DNA of 64,000 bases from Collinsella sp. (lineage in GTDB: Bacteria > Actinomycetota > Coriobacteriia > Coriobacteriales > Coriobacteriaceae), in NCBI GenBank assembly GCA_019424905.1, contig JAHYYP010000003.1, forward strand, positions 62,001-126,000, given 5' to 3'. The stretch's first letter is position 1; each line of letters opens with the position of its first letter. The notes below the pieces were generated by a model. That model was not told the origin of the DNA, searched no databases, and worked only from the letters and a program-made list of their open reading frames with translations. Below are positions 9,243-17,397 of the stretch, piece after piece. A program made the translations under genes and the position numbers.

Positions 9243-9821
9243 ATGCAGGAGCTTGAGGATCGTATTCGCCATGACGGCATCGTAAAGGCCGGTAACGTCC
9301 TTAAGGTTGATGCCTTCCTCAACCACCAGTGCGACGTTGAGCTGTTCGACCACATGGGTGCCGAGTGGGCCCGTCTGTTCAAGGATGTCGAGATCAACAA
9401 GATCCTGACGATTGAGGCTTCGGGCATTGGTATGGCTTGCATCGCGGCTCAGCATTTTGGCGGCGTGCCGGTGGTCTTTGCCAAGAAGGCACAGTCCATC
9501 AACCTCGACGGCGAGCAGTACGCCACGACCATCTACTCCTTTACCAAGCAGAAGGAGTACCCGGTCATCGTTGGCAAACGCTTCCTGTCCGAGGGCGACA
9601 AGGTCCTGATCATCGACGACTTTTTGGCCAACGGCTGCGCGCTCGAGGGTCTTATCAAGATCTGCGAGGCTGCAGGTGCCGAGGTATCCGGCATTGGCAT
9701 TGCGGTGGAGAAGGGCTTCCAGGGCGGTGGCGATAAGCTCCGCGAGCGCGGCTTCCGCGTTGAAAGCCTGGCCCGTATCGCCGATATGGACTGCGAGACC
9801 GGCGAGATCACCTTCGCCTAA
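9243..9821 (+). CDS. xpt: Xanthine phosphoribosyltransferase
   Basis: 192-residue purine salvage enzyme that converts xanthine and PRPP to XMP. The PRPP-binding loop is VLIIDDFLANGCA (about residues 120-132), and the hood region IEASGIGMAC is typical of the Xpt subgroup. Length equals the B. subtilis and E. coli-type homologues. An AGAAGGGG ribosome binding site precedes the ATG. No purine riboswitch was seen in the 158 bases upstream. Confidence 0.93.
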   Translation: MQELEDRIRHDGIVKAGNVLKVDAFLNHQCDVELFDHMGAEWARLFKDVEINKILTIEASGIGMACIAAQHFGGVPVVFAKKAQSINLDGEQYATTIYSFTKQKEYPVIVGKRFLSEGDKVLIIDDFLANGCALEGLIKICEAAGAEVSGIGIAVEKGFQGGGDKLRERGFRVESLARIADMDCETGEITFA

Positions 9822-9849
9822 GCGCGCAACACAAGCGATTGGTATGCGA

Positions 9850-9885
9850 TGTGACAAAGGGACTTTCCCTTTGTCACATTTTTTA
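9850..9885 (+). terminator. Terminator after xpt
   Basis: Perfect inverted repeat GTGACAAAGGGA / TCCCTTTGTCAC with a three-base loop and a T6 tail. Confidence 0.88.
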
Positions 9886-9902
9886 TGAGGGGAGGTGTTG
9901 AT

Positions 9903-10283
9903 ATGGATGAGAACAAGATGGGATGGCGCGAGTATGCGCGCTATGCCGAGATGTCGGTCGAGGAGTTGGCGCGAGATTGCGAGGTGCAGGTGTTTCGCGC
10001 GACAGGTCCGGGCGGACAGGGCGTGAACACGACGGACTCGGCGGTGCGTATGAAGCATGGGCCCACGGGGATTGTTGTGACGGCGCGCGAGAGCCGTAGT
10101 CAGTTTCAGAATCGCGCGAGCTGCCTGCGTAAGCTGCGCGCTGAGCTGGAGCGTCGCGGGCGTCCACCGCGCCGACGCGTAAAGACTAAGGTGCCTCTGC
10201 GCTCTCGCCAGCGCAGGCTCAATGACAAGCACTTCAACGCGATTAAAAAGGCCAACCGCCGCAAACCGGGCGGGGAGGAATGA
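9903..10283 (+). CDS. Peptide-chain release factor-like protein (GGQ domain only)
   Basis: 126-residue protein made of the RF-1 catalytic domain alone. The GGQ motif sits in GPGGQGVNTTDSAV at about residue 39, and the C-terminus is very basic (RRGRPPRRR, KKANRRKPG). This is the layout of stalled-ribosome rescue factors such as ArfB/YaeJ, and also of PrfH-like proteins. It lacks the codon-recognition domains of RF1/RF2. The start ATG follows GAGGGGAGGTG; an ATG six codons earlier overlaps that site and is rejected. It is probably its own unit, between the xpt terminator and a palindromic repeat. Confidence 0.82.
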   Translation: MDENKMGWREYARYAEMSVEELARDCEVQVFRATGPGGQGVNTTDSAVRMKHGPTGIVVTARESRSQFQNRASCLRKLRAELERRGRPPRRRVKTKVPLRSRQRRLNDKHFNAIKKANRRKPGGEE

Positions 10284-10292
10284 CCTTCTCAA

Positions 10293-10363
10293 TAAGTTGC
10301 GGTGAAATAGGGACTGTTTTGCGGCTTTAGCTGCATAAACAGTCCCTATTTCACCGCAACTTA
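10293..10363. repeat. Palindromic intergenic repeat, family 1, copy 1
   Basis: 71-base near-palindrome starting TAAGTTGCGGTGAAAT and ending ATTTCACCGCAACTTA. Two other copies occur at 27396-27465 and 28678-28748. It lies between convergent genes and may also work as a terminator. Confidence 0.85.
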
Positions 10364-10370
10364 GGTGGGG

Positions 10371-11333
10371 TTAGCGGGTTGGGTGCCAGACCTCGAGGAC
10401 GGCGGGAAGGATGTCGACCTCGATGCGCGAGGCGACAACGGGCTCGCCGTCGGCCTGGATGGGGTAGTCGGGCTCCTCAAAGGTAAGCTCGGCATGGCGA
10501 CAGCGGCGCATGCGAACCGGTGGCAGCTTGGTGTGGTGGCCATCTTTGGCCGAAAGGAACATGGGAAGCGCGACCGCGCGCGGAACGGGGCCGCAGGCGT
10601 AGCAGACGTCGAGTATGCCGTCACAGGGGTCGGCTTCGGGACAGATACGATAGCCCGAGCCATAGGTAGGACCCAGCTGAATCGCCATGACGATCGCCCT
10701 TACGCGCTCGGCGGGCGCGCCGTCAAAGCTGACTGCCATGGGGTAGTTGCGATAGCGTAGGCCAAACTGCTCAAGTCCCGAGAGGGTGTAGAGCGGGGCG
10801 CCCGTCAAGCCGGTCTTTTTGCGCAGTTCGGTGGTGCCAAGGCCGATAGCAGCATCGATGCCGATCGAAAGCGTCTGGTCATAGTACTCAACGGAACATT
10901 CGCCGCTACCGCTTGCGGGGTTCCATGAGCGAATCCGCCCGATGTCCTGACGCTGCAGCTCACAGGTGAGCAGCGCGCCAAAATCCTTGCCGGAGAAATC
11001 TTCGATGCCGAGCGTCTGGGCAAAATCGTTGCCGGAGCCCACGGGCAGGACGGCAAGGGCGGGCCGGACCGCCTCATCCTGCGTCATGAGTCCATTGACG
11101 ACCTCGTGGATCACGCCGTCGCCGCCAAGGGCGATAACAGTGCGATAGCCCTGAGCCTGTGCGGCAAGCTCCTTGGCGTGCCCCGTGCGTTCGGTTAGTA
11201 CCAGGTCAAACTGGGATGCGCGTGCGGTCATATCCAAAAAGCGCTGCAGGCGTTCGGCAACCTCGCGCGCGGCGCCCGACTGGGCGGCTGGGTTGGCGAT
11301 GATGAGCGTGCGACCAAAATCAGTTGCGTGCAT
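10371..11333 (-). CDS. Diacylglycerol kinase-family lipid kinase
   Basis: 320-residue protein of the DagK/YegS/BmrU family, which phosphorylates diacylglycerol or related lipids at the membrane surface with ATP. The nucleotide-binding GGDGVIHEVVNG and PVGSGNDFAQTLG motifs are clear, at about residues 70-81 and 95-107. The C-terminal beta-sandwich domain carries QADGEPV. ATG 11333 is chosen because GGGAG lies seven bases upstream; an ATG eight codons earlier lacks a site. It has no clear operon partner; the ClC gene upstream is on the same strand 86 bases away. Confidence 0.88.
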   Translation of the reverse strand: MHATDFGRTLIIANPAAQSGAAREVAERLQRFLDMTARASQFDLVLTERTGHAKELAAQAQGYRTVIALGGDGVIHEVVNGLMTQDEAVRPALAVLPVGSGNDFAQTLGIEDFSGKDFGALLTCELQRQDIGRIRSWNPASGSGECSVEYYDQTLSIGIDAAIGLGTTELRKKTGLTGAPLYTLSGLEQFGLRYRNYPMAVSFDGAPAERVRAIVMAIQLGPTYGSGYRICPEADPCDGILDVCYACGPVPRAVALPMFLSAKDGHHTKLPPVRMRRCRHAELTFEEPDYPIQADGEPVVASRIEVDILPAVLEVWHPTR

Positions 11334-11419
11334 GGGGCGACTCCCGGCGTGTGACATGACAGTGCGGTCGCGCTCAGGTAGAGTTGCCCCCGATTGTGGC
11401 TGCACGGCGATTATTACAT

Positions 11420-12841
11420 CTACTCTATCAGGTCGTTGTGGCGCTCGATAGCATCCGCTACCGTACCGCCCTCATCCACAATAAGCGAACGGCGCTTGGG
11501 TGAGATGATGCGTTGGGCGGGGTACACGCCGCGGTGTCCGCCGGTTAGGTAGCTGATAAAGGCCACGATGACAAAGAACCCGGCGGCCGTGCCGTGGAAC
11601 AGGTCGATGGCCATCATGCAGGTGGTGATGGGTACGTTGAGGCCGGCGCAGAACACGCCGAGCATGCCGAGAGCCGCCAGAAAACTGGGGTCGAGCCCGG
11701 TAAGGTAACCGATCCAGCCACCGAGTGCCGCACCGATGCCAAACAGGGGCGTGACCTCGCCGCCTTGGAAGCCAGCGCCCAGGGTAAGCGCTGTGACGAC
11801 CAACTTGATGGCTGCGTCCGCCAGGGTGGTGTTGCCCGCAAATCCGGCGCCGGAAAGCCACGTGGAAAGGCCGGCGTAGTCCCAGGCGTCGAGGAGGGCA
11901 TAGGCGGCCAAAACCACGAGTGCGCCTATAAGTGCGCGAACGAGGTAATTGGTGATAAAGCGACCGTACAGGCTCTTGACGGTTCGAACCGACCACGCAA
12001 AGAGGCGTGCCGTCAGACCGAAGATGATGGCGCTGATAACAACGATGACGACCGTTGTAGGCGTCATAGCGGGAACGCTGGCGATGACATTCACTTCGTA
12101 CTCGGTACCCAGGGCGAGTGATGTAAAGTAGCCGGTAAACGACGCGACCAGGCAATAGATGCCCGCGGTGTAGTCGATCTTGCCGATAAAGCACATCTCC
12201 ATGCCAAAGAAAGCTCCGGCAAGGGGCGAGCCGAATACGGCGCCAAAGGCCGACGAGATTCCGGCGAGCATGAGGTCGTGGTGGTCATGCTTTTTGAGGT
12301 GGGCGAGGCTCGAGATGTTGCTGGCGATGGTGCCGCCAATCTGCACCGCAGCTCCCTCGCGACCGGCCGATCCGCCCGTTAGGTGCGTGAGCGTGGAGCA
12401 GACGAAGGTGAGGACGGCCATGCGCATATGGATGAGGCGGGTGCCCAGAGCGGAGTCGATGACCAGGTTGTTACCGCGTTTGGCGGCAAGACCGTGGTTT
12501 TTGTACACCCATGCGGTGGCAACGCCCACAACGGGAAGAAGCGCGTAAATCCACGCATGGTGCTCGCGATAGTCGGTCGCGATATTCAACGAGGCCAAAA
12601 ACGCCCAAGCGGCAACGCCCATGGAGAGCGAGACGATGACGACGAGTACGAGCAACTTGGCACTCGCGAGTAGGTTGCGGGCGTTGCGGCGCGTGTCGGC
12701 AGCCAAGAGATGCTCGGAGCGGGTAAGTTGATGCCTGCCTGCCGTGATGACGTCGTTCAGGGAGAAAAAACCGCCGTCGTCGAGCGGCTGGGGATGGTCT
12801 TGCGCCTCGTTTGCGCTTTCGGGTTTGTCGTTATGAGTCAT
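11420..12841 (-). CDS. ClC-family anion antiporter, possibly fluoride type
   Basis: 473-residue membrane protein of the ClC chloride channel/antiporter superfamily. About ten or more hydrophobic helices are visible. The gating-glutamate motif appears as GGSAGREGAAVQIG and the later pore motif as GFQGGEVTPLFGIGA. The E-V-T-P-L-F form, in place of the GxFxP of chloride-type proteins, resembles the bacterial CLC-F fluoride/proton antiporter clade. This is an inference from recalled motifs. A cytoplasmic N-terminal tail of about 60 residues is polar. No fluoride riboswitch was seen upstream. Confidence 0.85.
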   Translation of the reverse strand: MTHNDKPESANEAQDHPQPLDDGGFFSLNDVITAGRHQLTRSEHLLAADTRRNARNLLASAKLLVLVVIVSLSMGVAAWAFLASLNIATDYREHHAWIYALLPVVGVATAWVYKNHGLAAKRGNNLVIDSALGTRLIHMRMAVLTFVCSTLTHLTGGSAGREGAAVQIGGTIASNISSLAHLKKHDHHDLMLAGISSAFGAVFGSPLAGAFFGMEMCFIGKIDYTAGIYCLVASFTGYFTSLALGTEYEVNVIASVPAMTPTTVVIVVISAIIFGLTARLFAWSVRTVKSLYGRFITNYLVRALIGALVVLAAYALLDAWDYAGLSTWLSGAGFAGNTTLADAAIKLVVTALTLGAGFQGGEVTPLFGIGAALGGWIGYLTGLDPSFLAALGMLGVFCAGLNVPITTCMMAIDLFHGTAAGFFVIVAFISYLTGGHRGVYPAQRIISPKRRSLIVDEGGTVADAIERHNDLIE

Positions 12842-13053
12842 ACGTTCCTCTTTTAGGTTGCAACAGGAGCATTATAGAACGTGCCAAACGTGACAAACCG
12901 GCAGGTTGATTTTCGGTTCTGTTTCGCCGTCCGTTACCGACAGGTGTATTCGCGGCCGCGGGCCAGGTCTTGAGCAAGCGGCGAGGGATTATACTGAGAT
13001 AAACATAAAGAATCGGCGCTTTTGTTGCGCGCCGCAGCATGCTAGAGGTGTAT

Positions 13054-14316
13054 ATGGCTGAGAAACTCATTCCGTTGGAGGACGCACAGGCGATCGTCTT
13101 GTCGCACGTGAATCGCACCGAAGTTGTCGAGATTCCCGTGTGGCAGGTCACCGGTCTTCCCTTGGCCGAGGACGCGGTGGCCGACATCGACATCTCGCCG
13201 TTTGCCAACAGTGCTATGGACGGATATGCCGTGCGCTCGGCGGACTTGGCGCAGGCGTCTGGCGAGGCGCCGGTGACGCTCGACGTTATCGGACACGAGG
13301 CTGCGGGACATGTGTTTGAGGGCGTAATCGGCGCGGGCGAGACGGTCCGCATCATGACGGGCGCGCCGGTACCCGAAGGTGCCGATGCCGTGGTGAAATA
13401 CGAGATCGTCGATGTACTCGACGGTGACGGCAACGAGGGCTCGCGTGTGAGGTTCTCGGCGCCGGCCAAGGTGGGGGAGAACGTTCGCTCTGCCGCCGAG
13501 GAGGCCCATGCCGGCGACGTCGTGATGCGCGCCGGTGAGGTTGTGGCTCCGGCCGGCGCCGGCCTGCTGGCAAGCGCCGGCTACGCGAGCGTGAAGGTCC
13601 ATGCCGCTCCGCGCGTGGGCATTATCTCGCTGGGCACGGAGCTGGTCGCGCCGGGTGAGCTGCCGGCGCGCGGGCAGATTCGCGACTCCAACTCGTCGGC
13701 GTTGATGGCCGAGGCGCTCGATGCCGGCGCCGAGCCCGTGTTCTACGGCATTGCGCCCGACGATGAGCAGGCAATCGCCGAGTTGGTGCATCGCGCCGTG
13801 CAGGAGTGCGATTTTGTCATTACGAGCGGCGGCGCCTCGGCGGGCGATTACGACTATGTGACGGCGCTCGTCCGGCGCGAGGGCGAGGTGCTGTTTGACC
13901 GCATCTCGATGCGTCCGGGCAAGGCCATAACGTTTGGTCTGCTTGGGGACAAGCCATATTTGGGGCTTTCGGGCAATCCCGCGGCGGCGTATGTGGGCTT
14001 TGAGATGCTCGCCCGCCCGGCTATTCGCAAGATGCGCGGCTTTGCCGAGGGCGTGCGTCCCGTGCAGCAGGCGACGCTCACACACGGCGTGAAGAAGCGC
14101 CAGGACCGACGCTTCTTCGATCGCGCCACGGTTTTGCGCGACCCCGAGACCGGTGAGTTGTTGGTGACCGAGGCTAAGACGCAGAACTCGGCGCTGCTCG
14201 GCACGATGCAGCGGGCCAACTGCCTGCTGCGTATTGACGAAGGGCCGTGCGAGCTCAAGGCGGGGGATGTCGTGGACGTTGTGCGCGTCGACCTGCCCGA
14301 GGGAACGGTGCTATAG
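13054..14316 (+). CDS. moeA: Molybdopterin molybdotransferase
   Basis: 420-residue enzyme that inserts molybdate into adenylylated molybdopterin to give active Moco. The MoeA signature is present: SAMDGYAV near residue 50, a MTGAPVPEGADAVV segment, then the MoCF-type domain with TSGGASAGDYDYV, and GLSGNPAAAYVGFE in the C-terminal half. ATG 13054 is preferred to an ATG five codons upstream because AGAGGTG fits only this one. It is followed 10 bases later by mog, so the two are co-transcribed, and the modABC transporter is next. The location agrees with the several molybdoenzymes in the window. Confidence 0.94.
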   Translation: MAEKLIPLEDAQAIVLSHVNRTEVVEIPVWQVTGLPLAEDAVADIDISPFANSAMDGYAVRSADLAQASGEAPVTLDVIGHEAAGHVFEGVIGAGETVRIMTGAPVPEGADAVVKYEIVDVLDGDGNEGSRVRFSAPAKVGENVRSAAEEAHAGDVVMRAGEVVAPAGAGLLASAGYASVKVHAAPRVGIISLGTELVAPGELPARGQIRDSNSSALMAEALDAGAEPVFYGIAPDDEQAIAELVHRAVQECDFVITSGGASAGDYDYVTALVRREGEVLFDRISMRPGKAITFGLLGDKPYLGLSGNPAAAYVGFEMLARPAIRKMRGFAEGVRPVQQATLTHGVKKRQDRRFFDRATVLRDPETGELLVTEAKTQNSALLGTMQRANCLLRIDEGPCELKAGDVVDVVRVDLPEGTVL

Positions 14317-14326
14317 GAGGAACGCT

Positions 14327-14806
14327 ATGGAGTTGAAGATATCGATCGTGACGTGCTCGGATACGCGCGACCTTGTCCAGGACGAGGCGGGCGCTGCCCT
14401 CGAGGAGCTCATCGTGGCGCAGGGCTGGACGGTCGCCTCGCATGTGGTCGTGCGCGACGACGCCAGCGAGATCGGTGATGCCATTGTGGAAGCCGCCGAT
14501 GAGTGCCACGCCAATGTCGTGCTCACCTGCGGCGGCACGGGGCTTTCGATGCGCGATGTGACGCCCGAGGCGACGCGTGCCGTCTGCGACCGCGATGTGC
14601 CGGGTATTGCCGAGGCAATCCGTGCATACTCCATGACCAAGACGCGTCGCGCTATGCTCTCGCGCGCCGTGTGCATGCAGCGTGGGTATACGCTTGTCAT
14701 CAACTTTCCGGGATCTACGAAAGCGGCCCGCGAAAGCTGGGAGGCCGTGAGCGACCAGCTGGAGCATGCGGCCCAAATGACGGCGGGCGGCGGGCACGCC
14801 AAATAA
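14327..14806 (+). CDS. mog: Molybdopterin adenylyltransferase (Mog/MoaB type)
   Basis: 159-residue MoCF-fold protein that adenylylates molybdopterin before MoeA acts. The signature TCGGTGLSMRDVTPEAT is at about residues 64-80; VINFPGSTKAARE, near residue 125, is also typical. Start ATG follows TAGGAGGAACGCT. The gene sits 10 bases after moeA and is closed by a terminator. MoaB and MogA are hard to separate by sequence alone; the role is the same in most bacteria. Confidence 0.92.
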   Translation: MELKISIVTCSDTRDLVQDEAGAALEELIVAQGWTVASHVVVRDDASEIGDAIVEAADECHANVVLTCGGTGLSMRDVTPEATRAVCDRDVPGIAEAIRAYSMTKTRRAMLSRAVCMQRGYTLVINFPGSTKAARESWEAVSDQLEHAAQMTAGGGHAK

Positions 14807-14819
14807 GCGCGCTACCTGC

Positions 14820-14855
14820 GGCGGAGCGACCTTACGGGCTGCTCCGCCTTTTTTA
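14820..14855 (+). terminator. Terminator after moeA-mog
   Basis: GGCGGAGC pairs with GCTCCGCC, followed by a run of six T. Confidence 0.88.
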
Positions 14856-15010
14856 TGCAGCGACAGTGCGGCCATCTCGGGGTTATCGGTAAAAGAAACT
14901 TATTGGACGAGAAATCATTATCACAAACATTATTCGCGCAGAAGTATAATCTAATAACAGAATAAAGCCTGCGGCGGGGTGCCCGGGCATAGCGTTCGAA
15001 AGGGTTGAAC

Positions 15011-15883
15011 ATGTTCGATATGGTTTCTCGCCGCGGATTCGTCTCGCTTTCTGCTGTCGCCGCTGCCGGCCTTGGTCTTGCCGGCTGCTCGGGCAGCAAG
15101 ACGTCCGAGCCGGCCGGATCCGATGCCGGTTCTGCTAAGGCATCTTCCAAGAAAGCTGTCGAGCTGCAGGTCTTTGCCGCCAACTCGCTCGAGAAGGCTC
15201 TGCCCGAGGTTCAGGAGCTTTACACCGAGCAGACCGGCACCACGTTTGCCGACACGCAGTTTAAGGCGTCTGGCGACCTTGTCGAGCAAATGCGCGCCGG
15301 TGCTGCCGTCGACGTGCTTATCACGGCCTCCAAGGGCACCATGGACGACGCCGAGGCCGCTGAGCTCGTCGACACCGACATGCGTGAGGACATGTTCGTC
15401 AACGACCTCGTGATTATTCGCGCCGAGGGCTCCGACACCAAGGTCGAGGCCATCGCCGACGTCGCGAATCTGGACGGCAAGATCGCCATCGGCGACGCCA
15501 AGACCGTTCCCGCCGGCAAGTACGCCAACCAGGCCCTGGCCTCCGTGGGCCTCTACACCGGCACCGAGGGCGACGACGGCGAGTATGCTCCCGAGATCGC
15601 CGACAAGGTGGCTTTGGCCGACAAGGTCGGCACTGCTGCCGCCTACGTCTCTACGGGCGACTGCGTGGCTGGCTTTGTCTATAGCTCCGACATCTTCCGC
15701 TACGACGGTATCGAGGAGGCCTTCGTGTGTCCCGAGGACTCGCACAAGCCCATCGTGTATCCCGGCGCTGTCGCCGATAGCTCCGAACACGCCGACGAGG
15801 CTAAGGCGTTTATCGACTTCTGCCTGACCAACAAGAAGGCTCAGAAGATTTGGGCTAAGTACGGCTTTGAGCTTTCCGAGTAG
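15011..15883 (+). CDS. modA: Molybdate ABC transporter substrate-binding lipoprotein
   Basis: 290-residue extracytoplasmic binding protein of the ModABC importer. The N-terminus has an SRRGF twin-arginine-like start, a hydrophobic stretch and an LAGC lipobox, so it is anchored by lipid at Cys near residue 25. A Ser/Ala/Lys linker follows. The mature part has the family opening VFAANSLEKALPEV and the segments QFKASGDLVEQM and DVLITAS. ATG 15011 follows CGAAAGGG; an in-frame TTG upstream is not needed. It overlaps or abuts modB, so modABC form one operon. Confidence 0.93.
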   Translation: MFDMVSRRGFVSLSAVAAAGLGLAGCSGSKTSEPAGSDAGSAKASSKKAVELQVFAANSLEKALPEVQELYTEQTGTTFADTQFKASGDLVEQMRAGAAVDVLITASKGTMDDAEAAELVDTDMREDMFVNDLVIIRAEGSDTKVEAIADVANLDGKIAIGDAKTVPAGKYANQALASVGLYTGTEGDDGEYAPEIADKVALADKVGTAAAYVSTGDCVAGFVYSSDIFRYDGIEEAFVCPEDSHKPIVYPGAVADSSEHADEAKAFIDFCLTNKKAQKIWAKYGFELSE

Positions 15884-15951
15884 TGCGGCTTGGCGCGATA
15901 ATTCCATCGTTTTGTGTTTCACTCCGTCCTTGTATTCGCTTGGAGCTTTTC

Positions 15952-17394
15952 GTGCTTAATGGATTCCGCATGCTTGTCGCCTGTGCTTTGACCTTCGCGC
16001 TTTGCTGGGTGCCGGGATTTGCGTTTGCTGGGAACGCTGGGGACGGGGCCCAGGTTGCCGCGACCGCTCATGGGCTTTCCTATGGGATCGAGGGTTTTGA
16101 GCGGTTGGCCAAGGGGACCGCTCGTTCCATGGAGGGCCAGCCTGAGGGCTACCGGTTTCCCGTTGACGAGGACGTGGACCTTGTAGTGGTGCCCGCTGCC
16201 GATCGCGTTGTGGTGTGGATATCGCCCAAGGCGGTCGAGAAGTATGGATTGGATCCGCAGGATATCGAGTGCGTATCGGGTCTCAAGGCCCTCGTCTGTA
16301 AGCTCGACAGCGCAAACTGCATGGGAGGTGCGCAGCTAGGGGACGTGGATCTTCCTTGGTATGTCACGGCGGAAACAACGTTTGATGCTGGCGGGTATAC
16401 CTATGGCTTTGACGAGCGCGGTGCGGATGGGGACCGCTATGTGGTGATTGCATCAGCCTCGGGTGATGCCAAGGGCGGCGCGCGTTGGCTTGATAGCGCT
16501 CAAATGGTTGAGGCATCGTCTGTCGCGTTACGGGATGAGCAGGGGCCTTTGACCTTTCTGGCCTCCTTTTTGGGCGACATCGACTATCGCCCGTTTTGGG
16601 TGTCCATCAAAACGGGCGGCCTTGCCCTGCTGATCTCCTTCGCGCTGGGCCTGTTCGCCGCGTGGAAGACTATGGGTACCTCGAGCCGCATCAAGGGCCT
16701 GCTCGATTCGGTCTTTACGATTCCTATGGTGCTGCCGCCCACGGTCTGCGGCTTTCTGCTTCTTATGCTGTTTGGCCGCTCGACCGGGGTGGGCCAGTGG
16801 CTCATCGCGCACGGCATCTCGATCGTCTTTACGTGGCCTGCGGCGGTCATTTCGGCCGTCGTTGTGTCTTTTCCGCTGGTCTACCGCACGGCGCTCGGAG
16901 CCTTCGAGAGCCTCGACACGCAGATGCTCGACGCCGCGCGAACCCTGGGATGGTCCGAGCGTCGCATCTTTACCAAGCTTATGATGCCGCTTGGCTGGCC
17001 CTCGATTGCCGCCGGCACGGTGCTCGCCTTTGCCCGCGCGATGGGCGAGTTCGGTTGCACCCTGTTCTTTGCGGGCAACTACGCTGGCATTACCCAGACC
17101 ATCCCCATCGCCATCTACTTTGAGTGGATGGGCGGCAACACGTCGGTGGCGCTCTTTTGGGTCATCGTCGTAATCGTGTTCAGCTTCCTGGTCATTCTGT
17201 TCATCAATATGTACACGGCGCATTCGCAAAAGTACCGTGAGCGCGGCCTTTCCCGTGCGGAGCGCAAGCGGATCAAAGATCTTGCCGGACAGGGCGATTC
17301 GCTCGACCCGGCGGGCGGCGATGCCTTGCGTATCGATCGCGAGGCGCTGGCCGAGCTCATGCGCGATGATGCCGCTTTGCAGGGAGGTCGATAG
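15952..17394 (+). CDS. modB: Molybdate ABC transporter permease with N-terminal extracytoplasmic domain
   Basis: Membrane permease of the molybdate importer. The C-terminal 260 residues are a normal ModB: several helices, then the EAA-loop segment (DAARTLGWSERRIFTKLMMPLGWP). Ahead of it lie about 200 extra residues: a signal-like hydrophobic start (to AFAGNAG) followed by a soluble, beta-rich looking region, which would be outside the membrane. ModB is usually about 225-270 residues, so this is an unusual form. GTG 15952 is preferred for its TTGGAG site; a GTG at 15883 overlapping the modA stop is possible. A charged cytoplasmic tail of about 50 residues closes the protein. Confidence 0.87.
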   Translation: MLNGFRMLVACALTFALCWVPGFAFAGNAGDGAQVAATAHGLSYGIEGFERLAKGTARSMEGQPEGYRFPVDEDVDLVVVPAADRVVVWISPKAVEKYGLDPQDIECVSGLKALVCKLDSANCMGGAQLGDVDLPWYVTAETTFDAGGYTYGFDERGADGDRYVVIASASGDAKGGARWLDSAQMVEASSVALRDEQGPLTFLASFLGDIDYRPFWVSIKTGGLALLISFALGLFAAWKTMGTSSRIKGLLDSVFTIPMVLPPTVCGFLLLMLFGRSTGVGQWLIAHGISIVFTWPAAVISAVVVSFPLVYRTALGAFESLDTQMLDAARTLGWSERRIFTKLMMPLGWPSIAAGTVLAFARAMGEFGCTLFFAGNYAGITQTIPIAIYFEWMGGNTSVALFWVIVVIVFSFLVILFINMYTAHSQKYRERGLSRAERKRIKDLAGQGDSLDPAGGDALRIDREALAELMRDDAALQGGR

Positions 17395-17397
17395 GCC

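Noticed and set aside
12842..13053. Fluoride riboswitch ahead of the ClC gene
   Set aside because: No match to the conserved riboswitch core on the minus strand.
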